DNA of 8,460 bases from JAFDZV01 sp966128725 (GTDB lineage Bacteria; Bacteroidota; Ignavibacteria; OLB7), in contig CBHYLN010000189.1 of NCBI GenBank assembly GCA_966128725.1, forward strand, positions 1 through 8,460. Direction: 5' to 3'. A program made the translations under genes and the position numbers. Shown piece after piece: positions 6,693 to 8,460 of the stretch (position 1 is its first letter; each line of letters begins with the position of its first letter). The notes beneath the pieces were generated by a model, which was not told where the DNA came from, did not search any database, and saw only the letters and a list, made by a program, of their open reading frames with translations.

Positions 6693-7154
6693 TCAGATGC
6701 CCTTGGCCGCAGCCCACTCCTCGAATCGCAGCCCGAGACCGTTGTCCATGAACGCAACCAGCGAGTCCATGGCGTAGTTCCAGCCCAGCTCCAGATCGTT
6801 GGCGTCATCACATGCGATGTTGGTGTGCTCCACCCGCACGATCGTGGCGTCCGGACCGTCCGGACGGAATGTGACGGTAACAACGCCGCCGGCAGTGTAA
6901 TCGGCCTGTTCCCAGGTAAACCGTATCAGCTCGTTGGGGACGATCTCCAGGAACTCGCCTTCGTCGCCGTCGCTGTTGCGATAGCGGCCGCCCACACGAA
7001 AATCCTGCTCGGCCTTCTCGGTGAACCAGTGTTCAAGTTGTTCGGCGTCAGACCACGCATACCATACGCGGCCCAGCGGAGCGTTCAACCGACGCTCCTC
7101 GATCACTTCGTGCGCATGCAGGGCATCAGCAGCGCCGGCCTGGGTATCGTCCAT
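6693..7154 (-). CDS. SRPBCC / AHSA1-like domain protein
   Basis: A 153-residue soluble single-domain protein of the START/Bet v 1-like SRPBCC fold, AHSA1 (Hsp90 ATPase activator C-terminal-like) group. Visible family signs, in order: RRLNAPLGRVWYAWSDAEQL (21-40), the N-terminal strand and helix where the family has APxxxVWxxxTdpexL; then HWF (42-44), FRVGGRYR (52-59), GEFLEIVPNELIRFTW (66-81), a strand TVTFRPDG, VRVEHTNI, and the long C-terminal helix beginning ELGWNYAMDSLVAFM. The fold encloses a hydrophobic pocket for small ligands; the ligand here is unknown. The start at 7154 is chosen because GGAG lies eight bases upstream, the only clear Shine-Dalgarno in the window, and because it gives the normal family length. 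The reading frame stays open further upstream to 7727, but that part runs antisense into the prolyl oligopeptidase gene and is not believed. No signal peptide. Confidence 0.9.
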   Translation of the reverse strand: MDDTQAGAADALHAHEVIEERRLNAPLGRVWYAWSDAEQLEHWFTEKAEQDFRVGGRYRNSDGDEGEFLEIVPNELIRFTWEQADYTAGGVVTVTFRPDGPDATIVRVEHTNIACDDANDLELGWNYAMDSLVAFMDNGLGLRFEEWAAAKGI

Positions 7155-7260
7155 AAGCTGATCTCCGTTCCATGGTACCTGGCGGCCCCCTGATGTAGAC
7201 GGCATGCCGCGCCGATGTATCGCCGTGGCGTTGCCGTTACACAGCCTGAGGACCGATGCG

Positions 7261-7291
7261 TGAAGATACACTACCGCAGGCTGCCGCAAAA
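7261..7291 (-). promoter_or_regulatory. Candidate promoter for the SRPBCC gene
   Basis: On the minus strand TTTTGC (7286-7291) is followed, 17 bases later, by TATCTTCA (7261-7268). This resembles the Bacteroidota -33 TTTG and -7 TAnnTTTG pattern, with mismatches in the second element. It would give a leader of roughly 100 bases before the ATG at 7154. It was identified by eye only. Confidence 0.35.
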
Positions 7292-7383
7292 TGGCAGAGC
7301 AAACCAGCCCCGATCCAAGAAGCACGCGGCGGCCAGCGGTGAAAAGAACATGCAACCCGGGGGATTGCCCCGCCTTTCGTAAG

Positions 7384-7412
7384 TTAGCCCGATTATCCAT
7401 CCGGTACTTTTG
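7384..7412 (+). promoter_or_regulatory. Candidate promoter for the prolyl oligopeptidase gene
   Basis: TACTTTTG (7405-7412) matches the Bacteroidota -7 consensus TAnnTTTG at every fixed position. TTAG (7384-7387), 17 bases upstream, is a one-mismatch version of the -33 TTTG. Transcription would begin near 7418-7422 and leave a leader of about 20-25 bases before the ATG at 7443. This suits the absence of a Shine-Dalgarno site there. Confidence 0.4.
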
Positions 7413-7442
7413 GAACGGACTTCGAACTCGGGCAAACACATC

Positions 7443-8460
7443 ATGGCTATCCAGTACCCTGTTACTCGCACCGTGGATCAGACCGACACGTACCACGGCG
7501 TCGAGATTGCCGACCCATACCGTTGGCTGGAGGACGACAACTCCGAGGAGACGATGGCCTGGGTTGCCGAACAGAATGCGGTTGCCGAGCAGTACCTCAA
7601 CGGGATTCCACAGCGCGAGACGGTGCGGCAGCGGCTTCGGGAGCTGTTCGCCACCACACGCAGCTCCATCCCGCGCCACATCAACGGTCGGCGATTTGTT
7701 TCCCGCAGCAGCGGCTTGCAGAATCAACCGATCCTGTATGTGGAGGAGATCGCAACCGGCGAGAGTCGCGTGCTGATCGACCCGAACACCATGTCCGACG
7801 ACGGCACCGTTGCGATGGTGGATGTTGCCGTGTCACACGACGCCCGATTGGTAGCGATCGCATTTTCAACGGCCGGCTCCGATTGGCAGGAGATTCGCGT
7901 GTACGATGTCGCAACCGGCGACCAGTTGGCCGATGTGATCAACCGCGTCAAGTTCTCGTCGATCCACTGGACCCACGATAATCTCGGGTTCTTCTATGCC
8001 GGCTACCCGGACGCCGAGGAAGGAAGCGACGATGCCCACAGCAATCACACGCTGTTCTACCACCGCCTGGGCACGGCGCAATCCACCGACACGGTGGTAT
8101 ACCAACGCCCCGACAAACCACACTGGCTGTTTTTTCACGAGCTGAGCGAGGATGGAAGGACGCTGTTCATCCACGCTTCCGAGGGCGGCTACCAGACATT
8201 GTTCCGCGCGGACTTGGGCAACCCGATGCAGCCGCGCGTGGATGCACCGGTAACACATGTTCTGGGCAACTTTGATGCGTCGTATATCGCGATCGGCAGT
8301 GACCCCGGCGTGATGTATGTACACTCCGACCACAACGCTCCGCGTGGCGCGGTTGTGGCCGTTGCCGATGACCTGAGCCTGCACACGCTGATACCGGAGC
8401 AGGACGACGTGCTGGAATCGGTCCGCATCATAGGCGATCACTTCGTGGCGTTTTACCTGC
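7443..8460 (+). CDS. Prolyl oligopeptidase (S9A), N-terminal part, cut by window edge
   Basis: The first 339 residues of a prolyl oligopeptidase (prolyl endopeptidase), a serine peptidase that cuts short peptides after proline. The reading frame has no stop before the window ends. The N-terminus carries the S9A signature: YPVTR (5-9), then YHGVEIADPYRWLED (17-31), and a helical stretch to about residue 70. The rest is seven-bladed beta-propeller sequence, with the family landmarks GFFYAGYPD, NHTLFYHRLGT (201-211), ELSEDGRTLFIHAS and IPEQDDVLESV. The catalytic Ser-Asp-His triad belongs to the C-terminal hydrolase domain and lies outside the window; full members are about 680-720 residues. ATG at 7443 is chosen because it places the signature at the usual distance from the N-terminus. 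A TTG at 7410 is in frame but overlaps the promoter candidate. No signal peptide is seen, so it is probably cytosolic. No Shine-Dalgarno is evident. Confidence 0.94.
   Translation, partial: MAIQYPVTRTVDQTDTYHGVEIADPYRWLEDDNSEETMAWVAEQNAVAEQYLNGIPQRETVRQRLRELFATTRSSIPRHINGRRFVSRSSGLQNQPILYVEEIATGESRVLIDPNTMSDDGTVAMVDVAVSHDARLVAIAFSTAGSDWQEIRVYDVATGDQLADVINRVKFSSIHWTHDNLGFFYAGYPDAEEGSDDAHSNHTLFYHRLGTAQSTDTVVYQRPDKPHWLFFHELSEDGRTLFIHASEGGYQTLFRADLGNPMQPRVDAPVTHVLGNFDASYIAIGSDPGVMYVHSDHNAPRGAVVAVADDLSLHTLIPEQDDVLESVRIIGDHFVAFYL

Larger units (their letters stand above)
7155..7442. other. Divergent intergenic region between the SRPBCC and prolyl oligopeptidase genes
   Basis: These 288 non-coding bases separate two divergently transcribed genes. 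They contain one promoter candidate for each direction, described separately. Near the plus-strand promoter a short GGGG-ATTG-CCCC hairpin (7360-7371) is visible but weak. No small gene with a credible start and ribosome site, no riboswitch-like structure and no RNA gene was recognised. The stretch 7300-7350 shows no structure that I can support. Confidence 0.6.

Noticed and set aside
6693..7727. The extended 344-codon version of the SRPBCC frame.
   Set aside because: The first 191 residues have no SRPBCC character, run through the divergent promoter region and are antisense to the start of the prolyl oligopeptidase. The start at 7154 has a proper Shine-Dalgarno and gives normal family length.
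7866..8441. A 191-codon minus-strand open frame with plausible-looking hydrophobic stretches.
   Set aside because: It is antisense to well-conserved prolyl oligopeptidase propeller sequence, so it is a shadow frame.

Overview
This 8.5 kb window is GC-rich bacterial DNA, close to 60% or a little above by eye. It is almost fully coding. Three genes lie on the minus strand and one, cut by the right edge, on the plus strand. No tRNA, rRNA, CRISPR array, transposase, integrase or phage gene is visible, and base use looks even throughout, so it reads as chromosome rather than a mobile island. The large DUF4175-like envelope protein, the weak or missing Shine-Dalgarno sites at three of four genes, and two promoter-like sites resembling the Bacteroidota TTTG / TAnnTTTG pattern suggest a GC-rich member of the Bacteroidota/Chlorobiota (FCB) group. 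That placement is inference and was not tested by any search.

Layout from left to right. 21-2693 (minus): an 890-residue cytosolic regulator with about 440 residues of tetratricopeptide (TPR) repeats at the N-terminus and a SARP-type winged helix plus bacterial transcriptional activator domain (BTAD) at the C-terminus. 2694-2869: a 176-base gap with a hairpin and an operator-like inverted repeat. 2870-6598 (minus): a 1242-residue, cysteine-free, membrane-anchored protein with three predicted membrane helices, an extracytoplasmic beta-rich region, about 400 residues of Gln/Met-rich coiled coil, a pure Gln/Gly tract and a conserved-looking C-terminal helix. 6599-6692: a 94-base gap with two hairpins next to the upstream stop codon and a block of overlapping palindromes plus a 9-bp direct repeat next to the downstream start. 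6693-7154 (minus): a 153-residue SRPBCC/AHSA1-like ligand-binding protein. 7155-7442: a 288-base divergent intergenic region with one promoter candidate facing each way. 7443-8460 (plus): the first 339 residues of a cytosolic prolyl oligopeptidase (S9A); its catalytic domain lies outside the window.

The three minus-strand genes could be co-transcribed in the order SRPBCC, DUF4175-like, TPR-BTAD, but the gaps of 94 and 176 bases each hold hairpins and repeats, so separate control is at least as likely. There is no clear shared pathway. The least ordinary content is the regulator with inverted domain order and an unbroken 40-residue repeat register, the DUF4175-like envelope protein with its Gln/Gly tract, and the repeat-dense gaps upstream of these two genes. 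I found no strong evidence for a wholly new multi-gene system.
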